NCBI GenBank assembly: GCA_026395275.1 | Contig: JAPLZA010000066.1 | Span: forward strand, 4,015 to 13,502 | Reading direction: 5' to 3' | Length of the DNA stretch: 9,488 nt | Origin: Candidatus Staskawiczbacteria bacterium | Lineage (GTDB): Bacteria; Patescibacteriota; Minisyncoccia; Minisyncoccales; Staskawiczbacteraceae | Part shown: piece after piece, positions 1 through 6,301 of the stretch | Position numbering within the stretch: the first letter of the stretch is position 1 | Layout of the letters: each line of letters starts with the position of its first letter | The notes under the pieces: generated by a model | The model's input: only the letters and a program-made list of their open reading frames with translations | The model's database searches: none | Told to the model about the DNA's origin: nothing | Position numbers and translations under genes: made by a program

Positions 1-293
1 GCTCTAAAGCTCATTCTCTTTCCTCCGCCGGTAACTCTGGTAACTCTGGCTAAATCTAAAAGTTTTGTTTGAAATTCATCTTTTGGTCTGTCTTTTCCAA
101 ATCCTCCACCCCTTCCAAAACCCGGTTTTCTTTGGCCGCCAAAACCACCACGACCTCTTTGTCCTCGTGAATCTCCCTGAGCTGGAGCGCCCTTAGGGCT
201 GTCTTGTCCGGTAGGAATTGGTACAAAACCATCATTTGGTTTTGATGCCACAGGATTTTCTTTTGGTATTTCTTTTTTTATTTCGTCTGCCAT
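1..293 (-). CDS. rpsE: 30S ribosomal protein S5, partial, with Arg/Gly-rich N-terminal extension
   Basis: S5 contributes to decoding accuracy and lies at the mRNA entry channel with S3 and S4. ATG at 293 opens a frame that runs off the window after 97 full codons. Residues 73 onward (EFQTKLLDLARVTRVTGGGK, then RMSFRA) are the canonical start of the S5 RNA-binding domain. The first 70 or so residues are unusual: an acidic/lysine N-terminus, a Pro-rich stretch and then an Arg/Gly/Phe-rich segment (about 43-69, RGQRGRGGFGGQRKPGFGRG and onward) resembling an RGG box. There is no Met between the first residue and the conserved domain, so the extension seems real. No Shine-Dalgarno is seen. The catalytic-like core and C-terminus are outside the window. 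Confidence 0.96.
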   Translation of the reverse strand, partial: MADEIKKEIPKENPVASKPNDGFVPIPTGQDSPKGAPAQGDSRGQRGRGGFGGQRKPGFGRGGGFGKDRPKDEFQTKLLDLARVTRVTGGGKRMSFR

Positions 294-311
294 AATATTT
301 AGATATTAAAA

Positions 312-662
312 TTAAAATACTAATCCTCCCTCTCTGGCTCCATCAGCCAATGCTTTTATTCTGCCGTGATAAATAGTTCCACCCCTGTCAAAAATAACTT
401 TTCCAATTTTGGCCTCAACGGCTTTTTTAGCTATTAATTTCCCGACCTGTTTTGAAACTTCGGACTTTTTTTCTCCTTTCTTTGCTTTAATTTCTTTATC
501 AGAAGCTGACATTAAAATCTTTGCCTTGTCGTCATCAACTAATTGAGCATAAATATGCTGGTTTGATCTGAAAACAAAAAGTCTTGGCCTGTCCTTTGTG
601 CCATGCATATTCATCCTTATTTTTTTATGTCTCCTTATTCTTTTTTCTGTTTTTACTGACAT
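312..662 (-). CDS. rplR: 50S ribosomal protein L18
   Basis: L18 binds 5S rRNA together with L5 in the central protuberance. The 116-aa length is typical. Motifs are KRIRRHKKIRMNMHGTKDRP, RLFVFRSNQHIYAQLVDD and the C-terminal VIFDRGGTIYHGRIKALADG followed by AREGGLVF. The A/T-rich leader lacks a Shine-Dalgarno. The 18-nt gap to S5 is one of the longer ones in the cluster but holds no recognisable signal. Confidence 0.99.
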   Translation of the reverse strand: MSVKTEKRIRRHKKIRMNMHGTKDRPRLFVFRSNQHIYAQLVDDDKAKILMSASDKEIKAKKGEKKSEVSKQVGKLIAKKAVEAKIGKVIFDRGGTIYHGRIKALADGAREGGLVF

Positions 663-673
663 GTTTTTATAAA

Positions 674-1219
674 TTATTTAGATGCGACAACTTTTTTACC
701 TTCTTTTCTTCTAATCTTTTCTCCTTGATATTTAATTCCTTTTCCTTTATAAGGTTCTGCTTTTTTCTGTATTCTAATTAATGCTGCCATGTGTCCAACT
801 CTTTCTTTGTCGGCTCCGGAGACAGTAATAACGTTTTTCTCAACTAAAAAGCTTACTCCTGGTATTTTTGCAATTTTAATAGGATTTGTAAATCCAAGGT
901 TTAAAACCAAATTGTCTCCTTCAACGTTGGCTTTAAAACCAACTCCTTCAATTTCTAATTTTTTGTTAAAACCAACGCTCACTCCTGTGACCATATTAGA
1001 TATTAAAGCTCTGTACAATCCCCACAATCCCCTGCCTCTCTTTGAAAGTTTTGCTTTTGGAGAAACAAAAATCTTATTGTCTTTTATTTCAACTTTAATT
1101 TCAGGATGTATAACCTGCTTTAATTCTCCCTTTGGACCTTTAACCGTAATTTCTTTTTCATCGCTTACTACGGTTACTCCTTGAGGAACTTCTATTAATT
1201 TTTTTCCAATTCTTGACAT
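674..1219 (-). CDS. rplF: 50S ribosomal protein L6
   Basis: L6 lies near the GTPase-associated centre, close to where elongation factors bind. The 181-aa protein is the usual size, with two similar domains. Visible motifs are MSRIGKKLIEVPQGV, VKGPKGELKQ, LISNMVTGVSVGFNKKLEIEGVGFKA and the C-terminal IRIQKKAEPYKGKGIKYQGE followed by RRKEGKK. It starts in an A/T leader (TTATTAAAACT) without a Shine-Dalgarno and ends 11 nt before L18. Nothing unusual is seen. Confidence 0.99.
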   Translation of the reverse strand: MSRIGKKLIEVPQGVTVVSDEKEITVKGPKGELKQVIHPEIKVEIKDNKIFVSPKAKLSKRGRGLWGLYRALISNMVTGVSVGFNKKLEIEGVGFKANVEGDNLVLNLGFTNPIKIAKIPGVSFLVEKNVITVSGADKERVGHMAALIRIQKKAEPYKGKGIKYQGEKIRRKEGKKVVASK

Positions 1220-1232
1220 AGTTTTAATAAAA

Positions 1233-1622
1233 TTACCAAATTTGGCAGATTATTTCTCCGCCTAATTTTTGGTGTCTCGCTTCTTTATTTGTCATAAGAC
1301 CTTTTGATGTTGAAACTATAGACATTCCAAATCCTCCGCGCACTCTTTTAATTTCAGCAAACCCCTGATAAATCCTTTGTCCTGGCTTTGAAATTCTTTT
1401 AAATCCTGCTATTGCTGGAATCTCACTATTGTATTTTAAAGTAATTTTAAGAATCTTGTTCTTATCTTTTGCTACCTTTTTTACTTCTCCAACAAATCCT
1501 TCTTTCGATAAAATCATTGCGATTTCATTTTTTATTTTTGATAAAGGAACAGAAACCTCTGTCTTGCCGACAGCTTCTGCATTCTTTATTTGATTTAACA
1601 TATCTGTTATTGGGTCTGTCAT
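1233..1622 (-). CDS. rpsH: 30S ribosomal protein S8
   Basis: S8 binds the central domain of 16S rRNA; in E. coli it also represses the spc operon. The 129-aa protein starts MTDPITDMLNQIKNA and carries SKIKNEIAMILSKEGF, the RISKPGQRIY segment and the RNA-binding end SIVSTSKGLMTNKEARHQK followed by GGEIICQIW, all family signatures. I see no obvious S8-type regulatory stem near L5, although the tandem duplication sits at the L24/L5 junction, close to where the E. coli S8 target lies. The gap to L6 is 13 nt. Confidence 0.98.
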   Translation of the reverse strand: MTDPITDMLNQIKNAEAVGKTEVSVPLSKIKNEIAMILSKEGFVGEVKKVAKDKNKILKITLKYNSEIPAIAGFKRISKPGQRIYQGFAEIKRVRGGFGMSIVSTSKGLMTNKEARHQKLGGEIICQIW

Positions 1623-1629
1623 GTTATTG

Positions 1630-1815
1630 TTACCAAGAAGATTTTTTAATTCCTGGAATTTCTCCTTTATTTGCTAATTCTCTAAAACAAATTCTGCAAA
1701 GACCAAAAGCTCTCATAAAACCGTGCCTTCTTCCACATTTAAAACAGCGCCTAATCTTCCTGCTAGGATATTTCGGCTTCATTTTTGCTTTTGCTTCTTG
1801 TGATGTCTTAGCCAT
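1630..1815 (-). CDS. rpsN: 30S ribosomal protein S14, zinc-binding (type Z)
   Basis: S14 is a 30S head protein. The 61-aa size and the four cysteines Cys24, Cys27, Cys40 and Cys43 (CFKC and CRIC) identify the short zinc-binding form, as opposed to the longer Cys-free form of E. coli. The context RRHGFMRAFGLCRICFRELA and the C-terminal IPGIKKSSW are canonical. It follows L5 by 9 nt and precedes S8 by 7 nt. The start has an A/T leader and no Shine-Dalgarno. Confidence 0.98.
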   Translation of the reverse strand: MAKTSQEAKAKMKPKYPSRKIRRCFKCGRRHGFMRAFGLCRICFRELANKGEIPGIKKSSW

Positions 1816-1824
1816 GGTTTTAGA

Positions 1825-2388
1825 TTATTTTACTTCCCTCATTGGGAATCCTAATAATTTATATAATTCTAATCCTTCTTCTTTGCTTTTTGCATTTGTT
1901 ACAACCGTTATTTCCAATCCAAAAATTGTTTTTTCTTTTTCTGTAAAAATTTCCGGGAAAGAAATGTGTTCCTTAAATCCAATAGAAAAATTACCATTCT
2001 TATCTATTGATTTAGGATCAAGTCCTTTAAAGTCGCGTGACCTTGGCAAAGAAAGATAAATAAATCTTTCCAAAAAGTCCCACATTCTGCTCTTTCTTAA
2101 AGTAACAACCGCTGCAATTTCTAATCCTTCCCTTAATTTGAATCCGGCAATTGACTTTCTTGATTTTACCAAGCTTGTTTTCTGGCCGGCAATTAAAGAC
2201 AAATCTTGCATTATAAGATTAAATATTTTCTCTCTTTCTGATGCAGATTTTCCAACAACTGCTTTACCAAATGAACTATTTAAAACCACTTTCCTTATTG
2301 AAGGAACCGCCATTCTGTTTTTGTACCCCAACTTTTTCATCATCTCGGGCACTACTTCTTTATTGTATTTTTCTTTTAAGCTTTGCAT
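1825..2388 (-). CDS. rplE: 50S ribosomal protein L5
   Basis: L5 binds 5S rRNA and forms part of the central protuberance, contacting the P-site tRNA. The 187-aa length is slightly above the usual 178-180. Motifs include IRKVVLNSSFGKAV, LIAGQKTSLVKSRKSIAGFK, VTLRKSRMWDFLERFI, LPRSRDFKGLDPKSIDKNGN, FKEHISFPEI and a C-terminal FGLEITVVTNAKSKEEG. The chosen ATG is the one in the downstream copy of the 53-bp duplication, because only that copy is continuous with the gene. No Shine-Dalgarno is present. The stop is 9 nt before S14. Confidence 0.98.
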   Translation of the reverse strand: MQSLKEKYNKEVVPEMMKKLGYKNRMAVPSIRKVVLNSSFGKAVVGKSASEREKIFNLIMQDLSLIAGQKTSLVKSRKSIAGFKLREGLEIAAVVTLRKSRMWDFLERFIYLSLPRSRDFKGLDPKSIDKNGNFSIGFKEHISFPEIFTEKEKTIFGLEITVVTNAKSKEEGLELYKLLGFPMREVK

Positions 2389-2453
2389 ATTATAAATTAA
2401 GGCACTACTTCTTTATTGTATTTTTCTTTTAAGCTTTGCATATTATAAATTAA
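2348..2453. repeat. Perfect 53-bp tandem duplication at the L24/L5 junction
   Basis: Positions 2348-2400 and 2401-2453 are identical over all 53 bp and directly adjacent; the identity stops exactly at both ends. The unit contains the L24 stop region, the short spacer TTTATAAT and the first 14 codons of L5. It creates a second L5 start at 2441 whose frame ends at a TAA (2399-2397) that is itself a copy of the L24 stop. It could be a real slippage duplication or a contig-joining artefact. Confidence 0.97.
2397..2441 (-). CDS. 14-codon decoy copy of the L5 start
   Basis: The upstream copy of the 53-bp duplication carries ATG at 2441 and 14 codons identical to the L5 N-terminus (MQSLKEKYNKEVVP), then TAA. 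The true L5 ATG follows 8 nt after this stop. If the duplication is real, ribosomes would probably initiate here, since the leader is the same, and must re-initiate to make L5. It is a by-product of the duplication, not a gene with a known function. Confidence 0.4.
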   Translation of the reverse strand: MQSLKEKYNKEVVP

Positions 2454-2755
2454 ATTTCCTGTTTGCACTTTTTGCAAATTCTTTTTTTAATATCTTTATC
2501 AATTGTATATCCAACTCTTGTGGCTTTTCCGCATTTAGGACAAATGACTTTAACGTTGGAAATATCTAAAACTGCAGGAATTTCAACAACTTGGCCTTTT
2601 TCTCCATCTCTCTTTGGCCTAACGTGTTTTTTCTTTAAATTAATTCCTTCAACCAAAACCTTCAAATCTTTTGGCAAAGATCTCATTATTTTCCCTGTCC
2701 TGCCCTTGTCTTTCCCTGCTATTATTAATACGTTGTCGCCTTTTTTAACTTTCAT
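2450..2755 (-). CDS. rplX: 50S ribosomal protein L24 with CxxC pairs
   Basis: L24 is an assembly initiator located near the tunnel exit. The 101-aa protein begins with a KOW motif (KKGDNVLIIAGKDKGRTGKI, residues 4-23), followed by VLVEGINLKKKHVRP. The C-terminal part has two CxxC pairs, Cys72/Cys75 (CPKC) and Cys94/Cys97 (CKKC), which could bind zinc as in other four-Cys L24 proteins. The stop codon TAA and the last bases lie inside the upstream copy of a 53-bp tandem duplication, so the gap to L5 is 61 nt instead of the 8 nt it would otherwise be. Confidence 0.98.
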   Translation of the reverse strand: MKVKKGDNVLIIAGKDKGRTGKIMRSLPKDLKVLVEGINLKKKHVRPKRDGEKGQVVEIPAVLDISNVKVICPKCGKATRVGYTIDKDIKKRICKKCKQEI

Positions 2756-2767
2756 GTTATGTATTTA

Positions 2768-3136
2768 TTAAAGTAATTCCGAAGCCATCATGGCTATTGT
2801 TGTAAAACCTTTATCTTTTATTTCTTTTGCTGCAGGCCCTAAAATTCTAGACCCCTTTGGTTCTTTCCCGTCTCCTAAAATTACAGCGGCGTTATCGTCA
2901 AATCTTATATAAGAACCATCTGCTCGCTTAAATTCTTTTCTTTGTCTTATAATAACTGCTTTTACTTTGTCGTGCTTTTTAACCAATTTCCTGGGTTCTG
3001 CTTTTTTTACAGCACAAACAACAATCTCTCCTAATTGAGCGTACTTTTTTCTTGTTCCTCCCGGAACGTTGATAACTTGGATAATTTTTGCTCCGGAGTT
3101 ATCAGCGACTTTTAACATTGCTCTTGGCTGTATCAT
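2768..3136 (-). CDS. rplN: 50S ribosomal protein L14
   Basis: L14 sits at the subunit interface, contacts 16S helix 14 and is the target of the silencing factor RsfS in other bacteria. The 122-aa length is exactly typical. Motifs are RAMLKVADNSGAKIIQVINV at the N-terminus, KAVIIRQRKEFKRADGSYI, FDDNAAVILG, and the end ILGPAAKEIKDKGFTTIAMM. The start is in an AATAATAAT leader with no Shine-Dalgarno. The stop is 12 nt before L24. Confidence 0.99.
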   Translation of the reverse strand: MIQPRAMLKVADNSGAKIIQVINVPGGTRKKYAQLGEIVVCAVKKAEPRKLVKKHDKVKAVIIRQRKEFKRADGSYIRFDDNAAVILGDGKEPKGSRILGPAAKEIKDKGFTTIAMMASELL

Positions 3137-3145
3137 ATTATTATT

Positions 3146-3379
3146 CTAAATCTTTTTAATAACTATCCAATTTTTATCCTTCGACATTGGTTTGGTTTCT
3201 TCTATCACAACCTTATCTCCCACGTGATATTGTCTGGTTTCGTCGTGAGCTTTAAATCTTTTGTGGGTTTTGTATCTTCTTTTATATTTTGGGTGTTCTT
3301 TTATTGATTCCACTTCAACCACAACTGTCTTCTGCATTTTATCTGAAACCACAATTCCTTGTAATAATTTTTTAGACAT
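3146..3379 (-). CDS. rpsQ: 30S ribosomal protein S17
   Basis: S17 is an early 16S-binding protein with an OB fold. The protein has 77 aa and shows KLLQGIVVSDKMQKTVVVEV, the HPKYKRRYKTHKRFKAHD loop and VGDKVVIEETKPMSKDKNW, all canonical. It begins inside the end of L29 (8-nt overlap) and ends in TAG 9 nt before L14. No unusual feature is seen beyond the overlap. Confidence 0.98.
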   Translation of the reverse strand: MSKKLLQGIVVSDKMQKTVVVEVESIKEHPKYKRRYKTHKRFKAHDETRQYHVGDKVVIEETKPMSKDKNWIVIKKI

Positions 3380-3563
3380 TTTTGGTTTCTTTAATTATGG
3401 TTAATATTCTTGCTATCTCTTTTTTGGAATTATTAATTTCCTTAACATTCTTTAATTTCCCGGATGAAAATTTAAATCTAAGATCGCTAAGCTTTTTTGT
3501 AAGCTCTTGTACGCTCTTCTCTAATTCTTTCATATTTCTTTTTCTTAATTCAGCTGTTTTCAT
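3372..3563 (-). CDS. rpmC: 50S ribosomal protein L29
   Basis: L29 is a small two-helix protein at the tunnel exit next to L23. I prefer the ATG at 3563, which gives 63 aa beginning MKTAELRKRNMKELEKSVQ, the usual L29 opening, 7 nt after the L16 stop. The frame also has an ATG at 3593, but that would add ten unrelated residues and overlap L16. The core motif LSDLRFKFSSGKLKNVKEI matches the family L-R-F-Q-x-A-x-G-Q-L pattern. The 3' end overlaps the S17 start by 8 nt (AATGTCTAA), the only overlap in the cluster and a sign of translational coupling. Confidence 0.95.
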   Translation of the reverse strand: MKTAELRKRNMKELEKSVQELTKKLSDLRFKFSSGKLKNVKEINNSKKEIARILTIIKETKNV

Positions 3564-3570
3564 AGTCGTG

Positions 3571-3990
3571 TTAGATGTTATCTTTCTTAACAAATTTTGT
3601 CTTAATAGGCAATTTATTACCAGCTCCTTCTAAAGCTTCCTTGGCAACCTCTTCTTTCAATCCGTCTAATTCAAAAATTATTCTTCCCGGTCTTATTGCA
3701 TAAACATAGTGGTCAACTCCTCCTTTTCCACCTCCCATTCCAACTTCAGCTCCCTTAAATGTAACCGGCTTATCTGGAAAAACCCTAATCCAAAGCTTTC
3801 CTCCTTTTTTCAAATATCTTATAATATAGCGTCTTGCTGCTTCAAGCTGTCTTGCTGTTATCCATTTTGTATCTAAAGCCTTTAATCCAAAGCTGCCAAA
3901 ATTAACATCAGTTGCCCTGTTTTCAACTCCCTTCGAAACAGCCTTGTGCCATTTCCTGTGTTTAACTTTTTTCGGCATTAATATACTCAT
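3571..3990 (-). CDS. rplP: 50S ribosomal protein L16
   Basis: L16 helps position tRNA in the A and P sites and is a late-assembly protein. At 139 aa it is normal. Motifs include MPKKVKHRKWHK, TDVNFGSFGLKAL, ITARQLEAARR, KLWIRVFPDKPVT, GMGGGKGG and a C-terminal NKLPIKTKFV. Residue 84 is Gly (GGA at 3741-3739), at the position aligned to E. coli Arg81, the residue hydroxylated by RoxA/YcfD. Two starts are possible, ATG at 3990 (MSIL) or at 3978 (MPKK); the second matches many family members better, and neither has a Shine-Dalgarno. The stop is 7 nt before the preferred L29 start. Confidence 0.98.
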   Translation of the reverse strand: MSILMPKKVKHRKWHKAVSKGVENRATDVNFGSFGLKALDTKWITARQLEAARRYIIRYLKKGGKLWIRVFPDKPVTFKGAEVGMGGGKGGVDHYVYAIRPGRIIFELDGLKEEVAKEALEGAGNKLPIKTKFVKKDNI

Positions 3991-3998
3991 GTTTTTTT

Positions 3999-4652
3999 CT
4001 ATTCAAATTTATCTCCTTTATATATCCAAACCTTTATTCCAATTTTTCCATATGTACACTGAGCTTCGTCGTGCGCATAATCAATGTCAGCTCTAATGGT
4101 ATTTCTTGGCATTTGGCCTTGTCCCAACCATTCACGTCTGGCAATTTCAATTCCATTTAATCTTCCGGCAACTTCCATTCTTATTCCTTTTACTTCTCTG
4201 TTTGTAATAACCCTTTCAATGGATTTTTTCAAAACCTGCCTAAATGGCATACGTTTTTCAATTTGCTGAGCAGCCATTTGAGCCACCAAAGCAGCGCAAA
4301 TCCATGGATTTTTTACTTCTCTAATTTCTAATTTTATTTCTCTTATTTTTTTATTTTTCAGTTTTCTCTGTATTTTATTCTCTACTTCTTTTTTCAAAAC
4401 TTCTATTCCTGTTCCGCCTCTTCCAATAATCAAACCGGGTCTTGCTGTTTCAATTATAACATTAACTTTATTTGCTGAATGTTCTATTTGTATATTGGCA
4501 ACCGATGCTTCTATCAATTTTTTCCTCAAAAAGTCTTTAATTAAAAAGTCTTCCTCCAAAAACTGAGGCATTTTTCTACCATAAAACCCACGGATATTCC
4601 AATCTTCTGTTCCTTTTATTCTAAATGATTTTGGGTGGACTTTGTGTGCCAT
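3999..4652 (-). CDS. rpsC: 30S ribosomal protein S3
   Basis: S3 forms part of the mRNA entry channel. The 217-aa protein has the N-terminal MAHKVHPKSFRI, a type II KH domain with the GxxG loop in LIIGRGGTGIEVL (about residues 74-86), and the C-terminal domain with EVAGRLNGIEIARREW and TIRADIDYAHDEA. Its length is typical. The gene ends in TAG, one of three such stops in the cluster, 8 nt before L16. The start is in an A/T-only leader (AATAATATTATTAT) without a Shine-Dalgarno. Confidence 0.99.
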   Translation of the reverse strand: MAHKVHPKSFRIKGTEDWNIRGFYGRKMPQFLEEDFLIKDFLRKKLIEASVANIQIEHSANKVNVIIETARPGLIIGRGGTGIEVLKKEVENKIQRKLKNKKIREIKLEIREVKNPWICAALVAQMAAQQIEKRMPFRQVLKKSIERVITNREVKGIRMEVAGRLNGIEIARREWLGQGQMPRNTIRADIDYAHDEAQCTYGKIGIKVWIYKGDKFE

Positions 4653-4661
4653 ATAATAATA

Positions 4662-5108
4662 TTATTTTTTTGTTGTTTTCCTTGTTTTTTTAACTTCTTT
4701 TTTTGCTGCCTTTATCTCCGGCTGTGCTTTTATTTCTTTCAAGGCTGATTTTTTATCTTCCTTTTTAGCATTAGGATTTTTGTCAGATAATGTGAGCACA
4801 ATATGTGAAGATCTCTTTATAATAGGATATGCTCTTCCGCGAGACATTGGGTGCCATCTCTTCAATTTTGGTCCTTCGTCAACAGTAATTTTAGAAATAA
4901 ATAAATTTGTTTCGTCTATTTTTAAATCGTTTCTTGCTGTGGCCAAAGCTGAATTCAAAAGCTTTGAAACATTCCTTGCTGATTTATTAACTGTAAACAA
5001 AAGTAAAGACTGTGCTTCTGACACTTTTTTCCCGCGGACCAAGTCAACAACTTGTCTGACTTTCCTTGGTGCTGTTCTTAAATTTGATAACTTTACTTTT
5101 ATTTCCAT
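4662..5108 (-). CDS. rplV: 50S ribosomal protein L22 with basic C-terminal tail
   Basis: L22 binds all 23S domains and its hairpin lines the exit tunnel. The core, residues 1 to about 110, carries the family motifs RTAPRKVRQVVDLVRGKKV near the start, NSALATARND in the middle and WHPMSRGRAYPIIKRSSHI near the hairpin. The last 38 or so residues (from about 111) are a Lys/Ala/Glu-rich low-complexity tail, making 148 aa against the usual 110-115. No Shine-Dalgarno precedes the ATG. The stop is 9 nt before S3. Confidence 0.98.
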   Translation of the reverse strand: MEIKVKLSNLRTAPRKVRQVVDLVRGKKVSEAQSLLLFTVNKSARNVSKLLNSALATARNDLKIDETNLFISKITVDEGPKLKRWHPMSRGRAYPIIKRSSHIVLTLSDKNPNAKKEDKKSALKEIKAQPEIKAAKKEVKKTRKTTKK

Positions 5109-5117
5109 GTTATTGTT

Positions 5118-5462
5118 TTATTTTTTAGCTGCGGGCTTTGCTGCCGGAACTGCTGCAACCTTTGCCGCTTCTTTTTGTTCTGCTCCTGCTTCTATTTCTC
5201 TCTGCATTTTGCCTCCATGTCTTGAAAACTTCGTTGTAGGTGAAAATTCCCCTAATTTATGTCCTACCATATCTTCTGAAACATAAACTGCAACGAATTC
5301 TTTTCCGTTGTGCACACCAAATGTATGTCCCACCATTTCCGGAGATATTGTAGAATGCCTTGCCCAGGTTTTAATAATCTTTTTCTCATCTTTCCTCAAG
5401 GCTAAAACCTTTTCAAGCAATTTTGGGTCGATATATGGTCCTTTTTTTAAACTTCTTGACAT
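5118..5462 (-). CDS. rpsS: 30S ribosomal protein S19 with Ala/Lys-rich C-terminal tail
   Basis: S19 lies in the 30S head near the A site and contacts the 50S subunit. Residues 1 to about 90 are canonical: MSRSLKKGPYIDPKLLEKV, KTWARHSTISPEMVGHTFGVHNGK and HKLGEFSPTTKFSRHGGK. The protein continues about 22 residues beyond the usual end (114 aa against about 92) with an Ala, Lys and Pro-rich tail of low complexity. Its ATG is preceded by a purine-rich but not Shine-Dalgarno leader. It ends 9 nt before L22, which also has a basic tail. Confidence 0.98.
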   Translation of the reverse strand: MSRSLKKGPYIDPKLLEKVLALRKDEKKIIKTWARHSTISPEMVGHTFGVHNGKEFVAVYVSEDMVGHKLGEFSPTTKFSRHGGKMQREIEAGAEQKEAAKVAAVPAAKPAAKK

Positions 5463-5472
5463 AGTGTATTTA

Positions 5473-6300
5473 TTATTTCTTTCTTCTGCTAATAATTACT
5501 TTACTTGACCACTTTCTTGTATTTCTTGTTTTAACTCCCAATGCCGGTCTTCCCCATGGAGTCTTCGGATGTTTTAAACCAATTGGTTGCCTGCCTTCTC
5601 CTCCGCCGTGTGGATGATCAACTGGGTTCATAGCTGAACCTCTAACGTGTGGCCTTCTGCCTTTGTGTCTGGATAATCCGGCTTTTCCTAATCTATAAAA
5701 TCTGTTTTCAGGATTTGAAACCATACCCAATGAAGCAAAACAGTCTCCCTTAAACATTCTAATTTCGCTAGATGGCATCTTTAAGTTTACGTGATCTCCG
5801 TCATGAGCTAAAACCTGAGCTGAGGCTCCTGCTGATCTTACAATAATTCCTCCTTTTCCTGGTTCTAATTCAACATTATAAACGTTTGTTCCAACCGGAA
5901 TATTTTTTAATTTTGTTCTGTTACCCGGAGTTAAGGGAGCCTTCTCTGAAAAAATAATTTCTTCTCCAACTTTCAAATTCTGAGGAGCTATCATGTATTG
6001 CTTCTTGGCATCTTTGTACTGTATTAAAGCAATAAATGCTGTTCTATTTGGATCATACTCTAAAGCAATAACTTTTGCGGGCGCATCAATTCTTGTTTGT
6101 GAAAATTCAATAACTCTATAAAGCTTCTTAACTCCGCCACCTTTATGTCTTGTTGTAATTCTTCCTGTGGAAGCTGATCTTCCAACATTTCTTTTAACGT
6201 ATTTCAAAAGACTTTTCTCTGGCCCTTTCTTGGTAAGTTGCGAGAAATCTATCTTTGTCATTCCTCTCTGTGCGGGTGTTGTTGGTTTATAAAATTTCAT
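5473..6300 (-). CDS. rplB: 50S ribosomal protein L2
   Basis: L2 is a core 50S protein needed for subunit joining and peptidyl-transferase activity. Its length, 275 aa, is standard. It shows the N-terminal MKFYKPTTPAQRGM, the OB-fold region with STGRITTRHKGGGVKKLYR, the SH3-like domain with VELEPGKGGIIVRSAGASAQ, and the hallmark GSAMNPVDHPHGGGEGR containing the His equivalent to E. coli His229. The C-terminus TPWGRPALGVKTR is also canonical. It starts 1 nt after the L23 stop with no Shine-Dalgarno and ends in TAA 10 nt before S19. Nothing unusual is seen. Confidence 0.99.
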   Translation of the reverse strand: MKFYKPTTPAQRGMTKIDFSQLTKKGPEKSLLKYVKRNVGRSASTGRITTRHKGGGVKKLYRVIEFSQTRIDAPAKVIALEYDPNRTAFIALIQYKDAKKQYMIAPQNLKVGEEIIFSEKAPLTPGNRTKLKNIPVGTNVYNVELEPGKGGIIVRSAGASAQVLAHDGDHVNLKMPSSEIRMFKGDCFASLGMVSNPENRFYRLGKAGLSRHKGRRPHVRGSAMNPVDHPHGGGEGRQPIGLKHPKTPWGRPALGVKTRNTRKWSSKVIISRRKK

Positions 6301-6301
6301 G

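Noticed and set aside
29..48. Short direct repeat GGTAACTCT x2
   Set aside because: It encodes the normal S5 motif RVTRVT and is explained by the protein.
1469..2059. 196-aa plus-strand ORF
   Set aside because: It lies wholly antisense to S8, S14 and L5, is Leu/Phe/Ser-rich as expected from the complement of Lys-rich genes, and shows no family motif.
3564..3593. Ten-residue upstream extension of L29
   Set aside because: It would overlap the L16 coding end and add residues unlike L29; ATG at 3563 gives the usual MKTAELR start.
4654..4665. Palindrome AATAATATTATT before S3
   Set aside because: Low-complexity A/T spacer; no stable stem and expected by chance.
4780..5286. 168-aa plus-strand ORF
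   Set aside because: Antisense shadow of L22 and S19; those two are unambiguous on the other strand.
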